Below are positions 29,434-30,833 of a stretch of DNA of 30,833 bases, piece after piece. The notes under the pieces are model-generated. The model was not told where the DNA came from, did no database searches, and saw nothing but the letters and a program-made list of their open reading frames with translations. This DNA is from Ophioceras dolichostomum (lineage: Eukaryota; Ascomycota; Sordariomycetes; Magnaporthales; Ophioceraceae). The stretch spans positions 1-30,833 of the forward strand of contig PYST01000413.1 in assembly GCA_003049485.1 (NCBI GenBank). Direction: 5' to 3'. The translations under genes and the position numbers were made by a program. Within the stretch, counting starts at the first letter, position 1. Each line of letters begins with the position of its first letter.

Positions 29434-30833
29434 TATCTTCTCTCTCCAGGTAAATTCGTCGAGGTGAGGCCTGCCAGTGAGGCGACACAAGCCGGTTGCA
29501 CTGCAAAACAGCAAGCTGACACGCCTGTTGCGCGCGAACCAGGCACGGCCTGGAGGCCATCATCCGCAGTGACCAAGCTTTAGAGAACATGGAAAGTCTC
29601 ATCCAGGCCGTCACCTCGAGGTCCGCATGGATGGCTACGAGGAGGAGCACAACGGGAAGTGCATTACAGGCAAGCCTCGCCATTTCTCTTCTCTTCCGTT
29701 CAAACGTGCCCCGTCTCCTTCTATGCACTCTCTGGCACGGCACCGACTGCCCCGCCCCCGCCCACCACAAGGGTGCCCTTGGCCCCGATACGCAGGCGTG
29801 AGGTAGCCCCCGGTGTTCTCCGACACCTTGGCGATGCGGATGGCTTACACTACGGCACTGCTCCGGATTGCGAACTCCCGATCTCCCGTTAATAAATCCA
29901 TGCCCTTTTGTTGTCGCGGTTCCCACTGACACGATCACCGAAGAGGCCGAGGAGGAGGAGGAGGAGGAAGACGACGACAGGCTCCGGTTACGGCGTTGAG
30001 AGCTGGCCCATCCTCTCCTCTGTCACCACCAGCTAGCTCCACCGGCAGATTCTTGAGGATGGGTCGGCTCTCCCTCCCGGCTGCGACGAGGAGGTCGGGC
30101 AGTGGGCGCGGCGGCACTACCACCACCACCACGCAGGCTCCGAACACGACGACCTCGTTCGCAGGGAGAGAGAGATTCAGTCAGTCAGGGGCGCAGTTTT
30201 TGTCACAGCCTGGCGCGCACCGGAGCTGCCAGAAGTCACTTGATGGATCGGCGGGACGTCAACGGGGCGAAACGGGAAAGAAGAATAGAAGAATAGGAAA
30301 ATAGACGAGATCGGCATCGGCGCGTGTAGTATTTCTATGTTTCTAACGTGCATGCGAATACGTGTGGTCGTTACCTACTATTCCCATCCTACTAATCCAT
30401 TCCCTTCCCATCCAGCTTGCTAACAAACACTCCTATCGTTTGGAAGCCGCATGTACACTTCACTTTAGGTTACATCGAATCTCTGAGGACGTGCTAAGAG
30501 ACGACCAACCCCCGTAGCGGACTCAGGCAGCCTCACGATGATGGAGCGGTAGTGGGATCGAATCAGAAATACTGTGGCTCGTCGTCCCGAAGGCGGTCGG
30601 ACTTAGCGTGGTGGCAGATACTACTAACCCGACACTATTGATCATGTTCGAGCGACTAGACTCAGACGCAGACAGAACCTTTCAGATTAGAAGGGTCATA
30701 TAGCAGCATGCTTTGTTAGACATGAATTGGACAGCTAGGTATGAATTTGGTAGGCGTTGAGCTAGTAGTACTGTAGGCAACTGTGCCGCCGCGTAGAGAT
30801 ATCTACATCTGCTCCCTATACTCCCTTCCATCT
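29434..30833. other. Right-hand end, no gene recognised
   Basis: Contains a GAGGAGG/GACGAC run near 29944-29980 and a CAC repeat near 30118-30134. Small ORFs on both strands are compositional. No RNA gene or intact protein gene is visible up to the window edge. Confidence 0.5.

Overview
The window looks like nuclear DNA of a filamentous ascomycete (Pezizomycotina, most likely Sordariomycetes). Genes are intron-rich, introns are short (about 65-260 nt) with GT...AG ends and CTAAC/CTGAC-type branch sites, third codon positions are rich in G and C, and the accessory families present (FunK1 fungal kinase-like and FTA2-like proteins) are expanded in that group. No prokaryotic operon, rRNA, tRNA or CRISPR array was seen.

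Layout. 1-600: a decayed, unrecognised minus-strand gene running off the left edge, next to a 113-bp tandem duplication. 1736-3196: an FTA2-like (kinase-fold) gene broken by stops and frameshifts, with hairpin-bearing sequence in its 5' part. 3197-6724: a long stretch without a recognisable gene, holding a purine tract, a CTT microsatellite and one open coding-like segment. 6725-11058 (-): a SYG1/XPR1-type SPX-EXS phosphate transporter/sensor, five exons. 12298-14252 (-): mitochondrial phosphatidylglycerophosphate synthase PGS1, four exons. 14586-15590 (+): complex I subunit NDUFA12 (B17.2/13.4 kDa type), seven exons including one of 7 nt and one of 21 nt. 15591-18500: an island of decayed repeats holding two partial FunK1 copies, a hairpin/MITE-like element and a 22-bp direct repeat. 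19184-21142 (+): M18 family (vacuolar/aspartyl) aminopeptidase, two exons. 21479-26114 (-): full-length mitochondrial NAD(P) transhydrogenase, nine exons including one of 24 nt. 26115-30833: no convincing intact gene, but tandem repeats and a decayed coding stretch.

How the genes relate. Three of the five intact genes act at the mitochondrial inner membrane: PGS1 makes the committed precursor of cardiolipin, NDUFA12 is part of complex I (which depends on cardiolipin), and NNT couples the proton gradient to NADPH. PGS1 and NDUFA12 are divergent and share a 333-bp promoter that contains a CCAAT box. SYG1 (phosphate homeostasis) and the M18 peptidase (vacuolar peptide turnover) are housekeeping. 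The conserved genes are separated by repeat-rich, degenerate DNA in which differences between repeat copies are mostly transitions, as expected for RIP-like mutation or old decay. I found no clearly new biological system. The most notable items are the NDUFA12 7-nt micro-exon, the shared cardiolipin/complex I promoter, and the two decayed, unrecognised coding stretches near the window ends.
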